Positions 18,734 through 27,644 of a stretch of DNA of 64,000 nucleotides are shown here, piece after piece. This DNA is from Chitinophaga sp. (GTDB lineage Bacteria > Bacteroidota > Bacteroidia > Chitinophagales > Chitinophagaceae), in NCBI RefSeq assembly GCF_019236475.1, contig NZ_JAFAIX010000012.1, positions 1,054,001 to 1,118,000 on the forward strand, read 5' to 3'. The notes beneath the pieces were generated by a model. It saw nothing but the letters and a program-made list of their open reading frames with translations. It ran no database searches and was not told the DNA's origin. The first letter of the stretch is position 1; each line of letters starts with the position of its first letter. Position numbers and translations under genes: made by a program.

Positions 18734-19192
18734 CTAATAATTGACTTTAAAAGTCCCGTCCGTTAAAGGTTTTTCAATTTCACCACTGGTTAAAGTGCCG
18801 GAGAATGTACCTTCGGCATGTTTACTATTGATGCTACTTAAATTAATTTTGATCCCTGTTCCCATACAGTAATACATTACCTTATTCGCTTTCACATCCG
18901 ATAAAATCAAGAATACATCTGTATTATATTGACCTGCCTTAGCGGAATCCGGGAAAAACAGGGTGAGCGACATGTGTTGATTAAAGTTATTGGTGATCCC
19001 ATTGATGGTTAAGGCCATCTTCTTTTCTGCAGTATCCAACGCCAACGTTGTTTCTGTGGAGGAAGAGGTGTAAGTCGTATCCCCCAACCTGAAACTAAAG
19101 TAACTGGCAGGCATTCCATCCTTGGAAGGCTGACAGCCAACGAAAACAGTTACTATGGCAATCATTGCCACTAACCATAGGGTAAATCTCAT
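18734..19192 (-). CDS. Putative lipoprotein of unknown function
   Basis: A 152-residue predicted lipoprotein with leader MRFTLWLVAMIAIVTVFVGC (lipobox Cys at residue 20) and a short mature domain of beta-strand character (FSFRLGDTTYTSSS..., GTFSGTLTSGEIEKPLTDG). The ending GTFSGTL..G...I.DG.F.V resembles the small immunoglobulin-like or DUF6252-type lipoproteins that many Bacteroidota encode, but no family can be named confidently. Start ATG 19192 is fixed by the leader. Its 368-base upstream gap contains several inverted repeats. Confidence 0.65.
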   Translation of the reverse strand: MRFTLWLVAMIAIVTVFVGCQPSKDGMPASYFSFRLGDTTYTSSSTETTLALDTAEKKMALTINGITNNFNQHMSLTLFFPDSAKAGQYNTDVFLILSDVKANKVMYYCMGTGIKINLSSINSKHAEGTFSGTLTSGEIEKPLTDGTFKVNY

Positions 19193-19560
19193 AGTTAATT
19201 ATTTTGAGTGATGATAGTATGCCCAGAGTAATCCCGGAACGCAAGTAGCTGGCGTCAATTTCACAGGTATGGATAAACTGCTGGTCGCGACAATAGGCAT
19301 AACTTCCCGACCAGCAATCTTTTATAATCGACATAGGATGCCGGTGAGCATCTTGGCATAGGGATAAAATACATTCGCAATATATGTAGAAAATTACAGA
19401 TTATATAAAATATTTATAAGAAAAAATCATAAAGGGTGTTTCGGGAGACACGAGCCGCTCGGGAAGCCCGTGTCTCTCTAAAATTCATATTTAACAATAT
19501 TTTTCTCCACCTAATTACCTATTATTACGATCTTACGCCATTAATTAATCTAAGCGCATT
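19193..19560. other. Gene-free gap with several inverted repeats
   Basis: No convincing gene. Three hairpins are visible: TGCTGGTCG/CGACCAGCA (about 19278-19317) followed by a short T-rich stretch, GATGC/GCATC just after it, and GAGACACG/CGTGTCTC at 19445-19476 whose loop can form a second CGAG/CTCG pairing. The last looks like a mobile palindromic repeat. There is no SD-like sequence in front of the ATPase gene at 19561. Confidence 0.5.
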
Positions 19561-20880
19561 ATGTCGTCCGAAGTGATCAAACAATTACAGGAAGCCGTGC
19601 AGTTTTCCCCGGAGAATGTGCCTCTGCGACTGCATCTCGCCCAGGTGCTACTGCAAGATTTTCAATATCAGCAGGCCGAAGAACAATACAGAAAAGTACT
19701 GGAACTCTCTCATGATAATATACCAGCCCAATTAGGACTGGCCCGCACTTTCTATCATCAGCAGAAATATTCTGTAGCCATTGTAGTACTGGAACAACTG
19801 GAACACCAGGACCCAGACAACTTCGATGCACTCCTGCTTCATTGTAGAATTCTGGTGAAAGAAAACTCCCTGGAAGCAGCCAGAGATATGTACCAACATC
19901 TGCTACAGCTCAATCCCGGCTTCCGCGATGAAGCCCTGGACGGCTATTTCAGAATGCCGCAACAGCAGTCGTCCCCTTCTATGGATGAAGAGGAAGAAAT
20001 AGAAAAGATATTCACCCTCGAAAAACCGGAAATCAATTTCGGCGACGTCGGTGGTATGGATAGAGAAAAACAGGAAATAGACCTGAAAATCATTAAGCCA
20101 CTACAATTCCCGGATCTATATAAAGCCTACGGTAAAAAAGCTGGTGGCGGTATATTATTATATGGCCCTCCAGGCTGCGGTAAAACATACCTGGCCCGTG
20201 CTACTGCCGGCCAAATACAGGCGGAATTCATCAATGTAGGTATCCATGATGTACTGGATATGTGGATCGGTAACAGTGAGAAAAACTTGCATAGTCTCTT
20301 TGAACTGGCCCGCCAATCCAAGCCATGCGTACTGTTCTTCGATGAGGTAGATGCCCTCGGCGCCAATCGCAGCTCTATGCGCAACAGTGGTGCGAGTCAT
20401 CTCATCAACCAATTCCTCTCCGAAATGGACGGCATCGCCGCCAACAACGATAATGTGCTAATCATTGGCGCTACCAATGCTCCTTGGAGCCTGGACCCGG
20501 CTTTCCGCCGCCCTGGCCGATTCGACAGGATCATCTTCGTAGCACCACCAGATCAGGAAGGCCGCGAGGAAATCTTGCGCATCCAACTCCGCAACAAACC
20601 GGTGGAAGATATCGACTACCGCGCTGTCGCAAAAGTTACGACGGGTTATTCCGGCGCAGATCTGAAAGCCATCGTAGACTTAGCAATTGAAGATAAACTG
20701 ATGGAAGCCCTCCAGAAAGGCGTTCCACAACCAATCACCCAGAAAGATCTCATCAAGGCTACTAAAGCACACCGTGCTACTACCAGGGAATGGTTCAATA
20801 CAGCCCGCAACTACGCGCTGTATTCGAATGAAGCCGGCCTTTACGACGACGTTTTGAAATACCTGGATATTAAGAAATAG
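19561..20880 (+). CDS. TPR-AAA+ ATPase (CDC48/VCP-like AAA domain)
   Basis: A 439-residue soluble protein. Residues ~1-135 form three to four tetratricopeptide repeats (for example QYQQAEEQYRKVLELSHDN). Residues ~158-400 are a classical AAA domain: Walker A GPPGCGKT (202-209), Walker B VLFFDEVD (257-264), second region of homology GATNAPWSLDPAFRRPGR (303-320) with two arginine-finger candidates (R317, R320), then the AAA lid. It has one AAA domain, no protease domain and no transmembrane segment, unlike FtsH. The family remodels or unfolds proteins as hexamers. The gene is followed after only three bases by a TPR membrane protein, implying a two-protein complex. The substrate is unknown. Confidence 0.85.
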   Translation: MSSEVIKQLQEAVQFSPENVPLRLHLAQVLLQDFQYQQAEEQYRKVLELSHDNIPAQLGLARTFYHQQKYSVAIVVLEQLEHQDPDNFDALLLHCRILVKENSLEAARDMYQHLLQLNPGFRDEALDGYFRMPQQQSSPSMDEEEEIEKIFTLEKPEINFGDVGGMDREKQEIDLKIIKPLQFPDLYKAYGKKAGGGILLYGPPGCGKTYLARATAGQIQAEFINVGIHDVLDMWIGNSEKNLHSLFELARQSKPCVLFFDEVDALGANRSSMRNSGASHLINQFLSEMDGIAANNDNVLIIGATNAPWSLDPAFRRPGRFDRIIFVAPPDQEGREEILRIQLRNKPVEDIDYRAVAKVTTGYSGADLKAIVDLAIEDKLMEALQKGVPQPITQKDLIKATKAHRATTREWFNTARNYALYSNEAGLYDDVLKYLDIKK

Positions 20881-20883
20881 CAT

Positions 20884-22110
20884 ATGGCTTTATTGATACA
20901 ACGCGCTCAATTGCTGATGCAACAAGGCCGCGTCCAGGATGCAGTGACCACACTACGCCAACATCTTAGCACTTATGCCAACGATATTGACGGACTTTTT
21001 CTACTAACCATCTGCTACCTGGAATTAAATAATATTGAAGAAGCAGAACATATTATCAGCAACGCCCTTGGTATGGCGCCCGCTGACGATAGGTTCCTGT
21101 ACCTGCGCGCCCGCATTGCCTTTAATAAGAATCAGCTCAGCGCGGCTATTATGGCCATCGGTGAAGCCGTGGCGGTAAACCCGAATGAGCCGGATTATTT
21201 CGCGATGTGGAGCCAGATCCTGCTCTATAAAAAAGATTACCAAGAAGCCCTCGTTAAAGCAGAAGAAGGCTTGGCCTTAGATCCTGAAAACCAGGCCTGT
21301 CTTAACTTACGCTCTAATGCCCTGTTCAATCTGGGCCGTAAAGAGGAAGCTTTCTCTGACCTCCGTGAAGCGCTGGAACGCAATCCGGAAAATGCCTATA
21401 CCCACGCAAACATCGGCTGGAAATGGCTACAGGCCGGCGATCACCGTCAGGCGCTGGAACATTTCAGGGAATCCTTGAAACTGGACCCGAACCAATCTTT
21501 CGCTAAAGAAGGGATGGTACAGGCCATGAAAGCAAGGTATTGGCTCTATCGCCAGTTCCTGAAATATGCTTTTTTCATGGGGAAACAGAAAGCAGGGGTG
21601 CAATGGGGAATTATTATCGCGATCTTCATTTTAGGTCGTATAGCCAGCAACGTATTTTTTCCGTTATACATCCTGTTTGCAGTAATGGCCATCAGCACCT
21701 GGCTGATATTGCCTATCAGCAACCTTTTCCTGCGACTAAATCCATACGGTCGCTATGCCCTCACACCAGAAGAAACCCGCGTATCCACTATTGTAGGAAT
21801 ACTCTTGCTGGTGGCCATCCTGGCGGCAGGCGCCTACTGGATCACCTCCTTCGTTCCGCTAGTGGCACTCGCCATTACATCGGGTGTGATGATGTTGCCA
21901 GTTTCCAGCTTGTATGCATCCCACGATAAAAAACGGAGAACCCTCTTCCTGGTGTACACCCTAGGCCTCGCCGTGATGGGAATAGGCGGCATCTGGATGT
22001 CTTTCACAACAGGTGGCGACTTCGATAATAATATATGCATGAATATTATGCTGATAGGGGTATTCATTTACCAACTCATGGCGAATTTCGTTATCAGCCG
22101 CAGTATGTAA
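20884..22110 (+). CDS. TPR-repeat membrane protein, partner of the AAA+ ATPase
   Basis: A 408-residue protein. Residues 1-215 are about six tetratricopeptide repeats (for instance NNIEEAEHIISNALGMAPAD and QALEHFRESLKLDPNQ). Residues ~235-405 contain five to six hydrophobic helices (for example IIIAIFILGRIA, STIVGILLLVAILAAGAYW, VYTLGLAVMGIGGIW). No signal peptide, so the TPR domain should face the cytoplasm. It starts three bases after the AAA+ gene stop, so translation coupling is likely. I infer that it anchors the TPR-AAA+ ATPase to the inner membrane. No known family name can be given. Confidence 0.75.
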   Translation: MALLIQRAQLLMQQGRVQDAVTTLRQHLSTYANDIDGLFLLTICYLELNNIEEAEHIISNALGMAPADDRFLYLRARIAFNKNQLSAAIMAIGEAVAVNPNEPDYFAMWSQILLYKKDYQEALVKAEEGLALDPENQACLNLRSNALFNLGRKEEAFSDLREALERNPENAYTHANIGWKWLQAGDHRQALEHFRESLKLDPNQSFAKEGMVQAMKARYWLYRQFLKYAFFMGKQKAGVQWGIIIAIFILGRIASNVFFPLYILFAVMAISTWLILPISNLFLRLNPYGRYALTPEETRVSTIVGILLLVAILAAGAYWITSFVPLVALAITSGVMMLPVSSLYASHDKKRRTLFLVYTLGLAVMGIGGIWMSFTTGGDFDNNICMNIMLIGVFIYQLMANFVISRSM

Positions 22111-22138
22111 CATTAGCAAAACTTGCTGCCTCTCGTTC

Positions 22139-22153
22139 CTGCCCGCAGGGCAG
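22139..22153. repeat. Degenerate REP-like palindrome
   Basis: CTGCCC-GCA-GGGCAG, a six-bp stem with a triloop, sits 50 bases before the better-preserved copy at 22202-22232. The flanking CGTTC (22134) and GAACG further right could form an outer stem. Confidence 0.45.
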
Positions 22154-22201
22154 TTATTCCTCCAATTTGCCCAAAGGGAATGAACGCAAAACTCTCCTGC
22201 C

Positions 22202-22232
22202 TGTTGTGCCTGCCCAGCGGGCAGGCACAACA
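22202..22232. repeat. REP-like palindromic element, copy 2
   Basis: A perfect 14-bp stem (TGTTGTGCCTGCCC with GGGCAGGCACAACA) and AGC loop. It shares the core and the loop with the element at 9695-9725, while the outer stem differs at paired positions. Confidence 0.8.
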
Positions 22233-22239
22233 AAAGATA

Positions 22240-22286
22240 AAAAGGAAAGGGGGTTGACGTCGCAGACGTCAACCCCCTTTCCTTTT
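22240..22286. terminator. Bidirectional terminator with 22-bp perfect stem
   Basis: Arms 22240-22261 and 22265-22286 are perfect reverse complements around a GCA triloop, with A-rich and T-rich ends. It separates the convergent TPR membrane gene and gyrB. A second small hairpin (TAAGCCC-TTC-GGGCTTA) overlaps the gyrB stop. Confidence 0.9.
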
Positions 22287-22306
22287 ATAATATAAGCCCT
22301 TCGGGC

Positions 22307-24286
22307 TTATGCATCAATCTTAGCATACTTCGCATGAGATTCGATGAACTCACGACGAGGAGGCACCTCATCACCCATCAACATACTGAATACGCGATCT
22401 GCTTCTGCAGCGCTTTCAATAGTTACTTGTTTCAGGGTACGATTGTCTGGGTTCATGGTAGTATCCCACAGTTGTTCTGCGTTCATCTCACCAAGACCTT
22501 TATATCGCTGTACAGTAACGCTGTCTTCACGGCCATTGCCTGCAATACGGGCGATAGCTGCTCTACGTTGTTCTTCTGTCCAGCAGTATTCTTGTTCTTT
22601 ACCTTTTTTCACCAGGTACAGTGGCGGTTGTGCGATGTACACATAACCTTGTTCTACCATGGCTTTCATGTAACGGAATACGAAGGTCAGGATCAGTGTG
22701 GCGATGTGACTACCGTCCACGTCAGCATCCGTCATGATGATGAGCTTGTGGTAGCGCAGTTTGGCCAGGTTCAGCGCCTTATCATCTTCTTCTGTACCAA
22801 TGGTAACACCCAAAGCGGTGAAGATATTCTTGATCTCTTCGTTTTCGTAGATTTTGTGCTCCATGGCTTTTTCCACGTTGAGGATTTTACCTCTCAGTGG
22901 GAGGATCGCTTGGAACTGACGGTTACGGCCTTGTTTGGCTGTACCACCCGCGGAATCCCCTTCGACCAAGTAGAGTTCACATTTTTCTGGATCGTTATCG
23001 GAGCAATCAGCCAGTTTACCAGGAAGACCGCTACCGGTCATCACGCTTTTACGCTGTACCAACTGACGGGCTTTACGAGCGGCTTCACGCGCCTGAGCGG
23101 CCAATACTACTTTATTGATAACGGTTTTAGCTTCACGAGGATGCTCTTCTAGGTATGCTTCCAGTACGCTGGCAACAGAGCTGTCTACCACACCCATTAC
23201 ATCGGAGTTACCGAGTTTGGTTTTGGTCTGACCTTCAAACTGAGGCTCAGGTACTTTTACGCTGATGATAGCGCTCAAACCTTCGCGGAAGTCATCTCCG
23301 GTCACTTCTACCTTTGATTTCTCAAATAATTTATTCTTATCGCCATAGGATTTGAATACACGGGTGATCGCGCGGCGGAAACCGGCTACGTGTGTACCAC
23401 CTTCTATGGTGTTGATGTTATTCACATAGGAGAAAATGCTCTCACTGAAAGAGTCATTATATAACAATGCTACTTCTACGGCAACATTGGAATCTTTGTC
23501 CTGTGCTTCGATGAAGATAGGAGAAGGCAGCAGTGCGTTTCTGCGACCATTCTTATCAAGCATCTGTACAAATTCCATAATACCGCCTTCAGAATAGAAA
23601 ACTTCTTTATGGAATTGGCCGTGTTCATCTTTTTCACGCTCGTCAGTGAGGGTGATACGAATCTGACGGTTCAGGTAAGCCAGTTCGCGTAAACGGCCGG
23701 CCAGGATTTCCCTGTTATAGGTAGTTTCCTTAAAGATTTCGTTGTCTGGCTTGAAGTGTACAGTAGTACCGGTGCTATCAGATACGCCAATTTCACGTAC
23801 GGCGTACTGTGGAATACCGCGGTGATATTCCTGCTCAAAAAGTTTCCCTTCGGTGCGAACGATAACATGCTGACGGGAGCTGAGCGCGTTTACGCAGCTC
23901 ACACCCACACCGTGCAGACCCCCGGATACTTTATAGGTGTTTTTGTCGAATTTACCACCGGCGTGTAATACGGTCATTACAACTTCCAGTGCAGAACGTC
24001 CCTCTTTTGGAATAATTCCTACAGGGATACCACGGCCATCATCCACAACACGGATGGAATTATCTTCCAAGATAGTTACATCAATGTTTTTGCAATATCC
24101 GGCCAGCGCCTCATCGATGGAGTTATCCACAACCTCGTAAACCAGGTGGTGAAGACCCTTAATACCGATATCGCCAATGTACATGGCCGGGCGCTTGCGC
24201 ACGGCTTCCAGACCTTCCAATACTTGGATACTCCCCGCATTATAACTGTTGCTGGGGCTGGTTGCTTGCACTAATTCTTCGCTCAT
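22307..24286 (-). CDS. gyrB: DNA gyrase subunit B
   Basis: A 659-residue type IIA topoisomerase ATPase subunit. The GHKL ATP site begins at EVVDNSIDEALAG (catalytic-site Asn 55) and includes DGRGIPVG and GGLHGVGVS. The transducer domain follows, then the TOPRIM domain with EGDSAGGTAKQGRNR and DADVDGSH, and the C-terminal GyrB tail (QRYKGLGEMN, QLWDTTMNP). Together with GyrA it introduces negative supercoils into DNA. The short length (~650) is the usual form without the E. coli insertion. It could in principle be parE, but the QLWDTTMNP ending and compact length fit gyrB. A well-formed promoter lies at 24333-24362. Confidence 0.94.
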   Translation of the reverse strand: MSEELVQATSPSNSYNAGSIQVLEGLEAVRKRPAMYIGDIGIKGLHHLVYEVVDNSIDEALAGYCKNIDVTILEDNSIRVVDDGRGIPVGIIPKEGRSALEVVMTVLHAGGKFDKNTYKVSGGLHGVGVSCVNALSSRQHVIVRTEGKLFEQEYHRGIPQYAVREIGVSDSTGTTVHFKPDNEIFKETTYNREILAGRLRELAYLNRQIRITLTDEREKDEHGQFHKEVFYSEGGIMEFVQMLDKNGRRNALLPSPIFIEAQDKDSNVAVEVALLYNDSFSESIFSYVNNINTIEGGTHVAGFRRAITRVFKSYGDKNKLFEKSKVEVTGDDFREGLSAIISVKVPEPQFEGQTKTKLGNSDVMGVVDSSVASVLEAYLEEHPREAKTVINKVVLAAQAREAARKARQLVQRKSVMTGSGLPGKLADCSDNDPEKCELYLVEGDSAGGTAKQGRNRQFQAILPLRGKILNVEKAMEHKIYENEEIKNIFTALGVTIGTEEDDKALNLAKLRYHKLIIMTDADVDGSHIATLILTFVFRYMKAMVEQGYVYIAQPPLYLVKKGKEQEYCWTEEQRRAAIARIAGNGREDSVTVQRYKGLGEMNAEQLWDTTMNPDNRTLKQVTIESAAEADRVFSMLMGDEVPPRREFIESHAKYAKIDA

Positions 24287-24332
24287 ATGTTGGTGTAAAA
24301 TCTATTAGAAATAAAATGTGTCGACAATCATG

Positions 24333-24362
24333 CAAAAGTACGAAAAATAAGCCTTATTTCAA
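24333..24362 (-). promoter_or_regulatory. gyrB promoter (-33 TTG, -7 TACTTTTG)
   Basis: On the minus strand the -33 TTG (24360-24362) and the -7 TACTTTTG (24333-24340) are separated by 19 bases, matching the Bacteroidota sigma-ABfr consensus. The start codon is 46 bases further downstream. Confidence 0.7.
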
Positions 24363-24408
24363 TAAAAAAACAACTGTTTTTAAGTAGGATGGATGTACAG
24401 TTTTCTTT

Positions 24409-26085
24409 CTATATTTTGCCAGTCCCTGCGGTTTCCTTCACCCCCATGAAGATAGTTTTCCACACCAGGTTGAAAAAAGACTTCTTAACATCCCGCTGCA
24501 AGGTAGGCCGGCTAATTCTCACATTCTCTCCCGGCAAAGGGTTACTTTCTTTCAGGGCCATAATATTGGCTAAAAGGCTCATAAGCCCCTTCCGGACGTA
24601 CTCATTGTGTTCTTTATCTTCCTTAAGAATAGCAATTCTGAGATGATCGTACAGTAGTTTAACCTGTCCGGAAGCCTTACGCTCGTCTCCCTTAATCTGG
24701 AAACTCAGTTCATGGATATGGCAGGATCGGATCTCCACTTTTCCCAGCGGTTTCGTAACGGGATTTAACTCCTTACCATTCATATTTTTCAGCTCTCCTG
24801 ATACTGCAAAGTTACCGGTTTTGCTGCCAAGGACGAAATCAAAACGGGCGGCCAACTTACCGCTGTTCATCAAAATGGCGTCTATGTCGGCAATACAGTG
24901 ATTGTTTTTCTTGACCAACGAATCCACATTGGTAATATTCAAAATACGACCATTGACATTGCTCAAACGCAGTTCCCCTGTGCGCCCGGATTCAGGATTG
25001 GTTTCTATATACTGTAGGTTCACCCGATGCCCCATCAACGTATCCACCATCAAGGGTACATCAAATTTGGCCAGTACCTGGTTGGGAAATTGCCCCAGTT
25101 TATCCCCTGGCGGCAGTGGTAAGCTTCGATCCCGATAAATCTCGAGTTTCCCTCCTCCTATCACCACTTTATCCGCCCAAATCTGTTGATCCTGTAGCAA
25201 TAGCTTCGGATTGATGTTATACACGCCGATATCGCTCATCGCCACGTGATAATAATCCTGTTGATAGCCCAGCAACTGTTTAAACGCTTCTTTTTCATAC
25301 CTGGGTGTGATTTCTATCCCTCCGATTCTCAGAATGCGTTCCGCAGCCTCATAGCGTATGCTGTTAATATTCAGGAAATAAAGACTATCCTTTGTTCTGG
25401 AAGCATAATCTCGCATACCGATTTCGTAATTCCTGGCATAGAGAAAGCGGGTAGGATCATTCAGGGCTTTGGAATCTATCAGGAAATCATTTACCCGGAT
25501 ACTCAGGTTCCTAAATTCATGCTCCACTACTGAGGAATCCTTCCTGATAAATTTGTACCTGACATGCGTGCTGTCTAGCGCGAGTGTGCCAATCAGAATA
25601 GATTTCATTTTGGGAGATATGTGCTGATAGGCCGTCAGCGGCTTGCTCGTATCTCGGACATTGGCATTTTGTTCTATTACGATCGTCGGACAGGTTACCT
25701 TCAATAGGCCAGCATTCAGTTCTTTATTGCGGAAATACCGCCATGGTTTGAAGTATTTCAGCTCCAGTTTCTCCACACTAATCAAGTATAACTCAGGAGG
25801 AGCCGTATGGTTTTGCAGCATACGCTCATATACAGCAGTATCCATAACCATACTGGCTTTTTGGAGCGTTACACTACCCGTAAGTACATTGAGACGCGCA
25901 CTTTTATATTCCACTTTATACAGGCTGTCAGACATATCCCGTACATAGCTTTTGAGTTCTTCCCGCATCATGCCATTCCAGCGTTGGTTCAGGTAGAATC
26001 CCAATGCGAAAATAACTCCTGCCAGTATTCCGGCAATGACCAGGATCACCTTCAAAGTCTTGTTGATATAATACTTCCTTTCCAT
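24409..26085 (-). CDS. AsmA-like membrane-anchored protein of unknown function
   Basis: A 558-residue protein with one N-terminal transmembrane helix (TLKVILVIAGILAGVIFALGF, residues ~11-31; the rest is likely periplasmic). The body consists of repeated beta-strand units such as SARLNVLTGSVTLQKASMV and FKIKGDERKASGQVKLLYDHLRI. This arrangement matches the AsmA-like/DUF748 group proposed to form bridge-like lipid-transfer or envelope-maintenance proteins, but I cannot assign a precise family. Start ATG 26085 precedes the helix. It is followed by gyrB on the same strand, with a proper gyrB promoter between. It is divergent from the AraC regulator. Confidence 0.65.
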   Translation of the reverse strand: MERKYYINKTLKVILVIAGILAGVIFALGFYLNQRWNGMMREELKSYVRDMSDSLYKVEYKSARLNVLTGSVTLQKASMVMDTAVYERMLQNHTAPPELYLISVEKLELKYFKPWRYFRNKELNAGLLKVTCPTIVIEQNANVRDTSKPLTAYQHISPKMKSILIGTLALDSTHVRYKFIRKDSSVVEHEFRNLSIRVNDFLIDSKALNDPTRFLYARNYEIGMRDYASRTKDSLYFLNINSIRYEAAERILRIGGIEITPRYEKEAFKQLLGYQQDYYHVAMSDIGVYNINPKLLLQDQQIWADKVVIGGGKLEIYRDRSLPLPPGDKLGQFPNQVLAKFDVPLMVDTLMGHRVNLQYIETNPESGRTGELRLSNVNGRILNITNVDSLVKKNNHCIADIDAILMNSGKLAARFDFVLGSKTGNFAVSGELKNMNGKELNPVTKPLGKVEIRSCHIHELSFQIKGDERKASGQVKLLYDHLRIAILKEDKEHNEYVRKGLMSLLANIMALKESNPLPGENVRISRPTLQRDVKKSFFNLVWKTIFMGVKETAGTGKI

Positions 26086-26216
26086 GTATAACTGAATGTC
26101 CTAAAGTTACGTCAATTGCCCCGTGTTATTCCTGTATATGAACTTTTAAATATATTGAAAAGTCTCGATGATTGTAAGGGGACTGTCATAATAATTTTCA
26201 ATTAAAACTGAATGCC

Positions 26217-26224
26217 TAAATTTG
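26217..26224 (+). promoter_or_regulatory. -7-like element of the AraC regulator gene
   Basis: TAAATTTG (TAnnTTTG) lies 24 bases before the ATG at 26249; no TTG is found at the -33 spacing. Confidence 0.4.
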
Positions 26225-26248
26225 TGAGGTTTTTAACACGACAGCAAG

Positions 26249-27172
26249 ATGAAAGAAGTACAGGAAATATTAGCACTGGCCATTCCTCAGCCAGCCATGA
26301 GCGATCAGTTGCAACTGGTGGAGCAGGATCAGGTGTCGGTTCCTGACTGTCTGGATTTCACCTTGCAGCGATTCACTTATGATAAGCCTTTGCCGGTGGA
26401 AGATGTGGCGATGGTGGTATATCAGCCGGCTAAAAGAGGCCATGCTGCTGCTATTGAGCTGAAGTATTGTGTTGCTGGCAATAAGTATTGTAAGAACCCT
26501 GGTTGTACAGATCAAGTGTGTGCGGAATCAAAGCACAAAGCGTGTGATGAAAAGTTACCCTCTGTAGACCTGATCACTGTTAGATTTCAACCTTCCTTTA
26601 TACAATCCTTGCAAAAAGGATCTACTTCTGTTTCTTTCCTGGAAATGCAGTCCCGTAAGCCATTTGTGAAAACTATTCAGCCATGCACTAAATCCAAAGC
26701 AGTGCTGGAAACATTGGTACATCACAATTACGATGGAATGCTGAAGAATATCTTCTTACAGAGTAAAGCGCTGGAGTTGTTGTTGTTCAGTTCTGATCAA
26801 TTTATCCAGAACGATACCGATGAACGTTACGGTTGTAGGTTCCTCACACAAATGGAAGACCGCGAGAAGATTGAGAAAGCGCGGGCTATTCTGTTGGAGC
26901 AATTGGATTCGCCGGTGACTATCCGCGATCTGGCGCGTCGGGTGGCGATGAATGAGTGTTATCTAAAGAAAGGCTTCAAAGCGATGTATGGCACTACTAT
27001 ATACGACTACTTCCAGAAAGAGCGTATGGAGAAAGCCAAAGGTTTGTTATATGAAAAAGGGATGTCTGTATCAGAAGTAGCGATGCTGATGGGGTATTCC
27101 TGCATCTCCCATTTTTCCACTGCATTTAAGAAGCATACAGGGCTCAAGCCTTGTGAATTATTGCTTCGCTAA
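26249..27172 (+). CDS. AraC-family regulator (PchR-like) with cysteine cluster
   Basis: A 307-residue transcriptional regulator. The C-terminal ~100 residues form the double helix-turn-helix of AraC proteins (DLARRVAMNECYLKKGFKAM ... LMGYSCISHFSTAFKKHTG). The middle segment NYDGMLKNIFLQSKALELL is typical of PchR-like siderophore or haem-responsive regulators. The N-terminal sensor part carries five cysteines in 26 residues (C74, C81, C86, C91, C99), which could hold a metal or iron-sulphur cluster or act as a thiol sensor. The effector and target genes are unknown; no TonB receptor or siderophore gene is adjacent. It is divergent from the AsmA-like gene. Confidence 0.85.
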   Translation: MKEVQEILALAIPQPAMSDQLQLVEQDQVSVPDCLDFTLQRFTYDKPLPVEDVAMVVYQPAKRGHAAAIELKYCVAGNKYCKNPGCTDQVCAESKHKACDEKLPSVDLITVRFQPSFIQSLQKGSTSVSFLEMQSRKPFVKTIQPCTKSKAVLETLVHHNYDGMLKNIFLQSKALELLLFSSDQFIQNDTDERYGCRFLTQMEDREKIEKARAILLEQLDSPVTIRDLARRVAMNECYLKKGFKAMYGTTIYDYFQKERMEKAKGLLYEKGMSVSEVAMLMGYSCISHFSTAFKKHTGLKPCELLLR

Positions 27173-27430
27173 TCCTTTACTGCAAAGGGTTTTGCATATT
27201 TTCCCAATTTGATTAATAGATTTCCCGATCCGATAAACGGAAGCCGGAATATCATCGTTTCTTTGTGTCACGATAAGCGGATATCGATTCGCACTTCCAA
27301 AGCTTCCTTATCAGATTTGACCATGGAAGAAACTTGGCTGGCAAAAAGTAAGTAAAGCCATAAATCTACTTGCAATATCAAACACCATTTGAAAGTGCAT
27401 TACTTGCCAGAAAGGTTTTGACCACATTAT

Positions 27431-27468
27431 AAAATCGCTTTGCATATTCATGCAAAGCGATTTTTTGT
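27431..27468 (+). terminator. Strong intrinsic terminator in the gap after the AraC gene
   Basis: A 14-bp perfect stem AAAATCGCTTTGCA/TGCAAAGCGATTTT with a six-base loop, followed by TTG-TTT. Confidence 0.85.
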
Positions 27469-27644
27469 TTCGCGCAAGGTGCGCAAAGAAATAAGATTGC
27501 AAAGGGATTGTGAAACATGGTTGCCTAATATGTCAAGTAGGTTTTAGATAGTTTGGAGTACTGATAATTCTAATGACCAACAAACAATAAAAAACAATTC
27601 TTTGCTCCTCTGCGCCCTTTGCGAGAAAGAAACCTACGGGTATG

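Noticed and set aside
19095..19334. 79-codon minus-strand frame upstream of and overlapping the lipoprotein at 18734
   Set aside because: It overlaps the signal peptide of the lipoprotein in another frame and covers a hairpin-rich gap.
27607..27623. Spacer-like CTCTGCGCCCTTTGCG stretch as a mobile repeat
   Set aside because: Only one copy is seen in the window, so it cannot be called a repeat.
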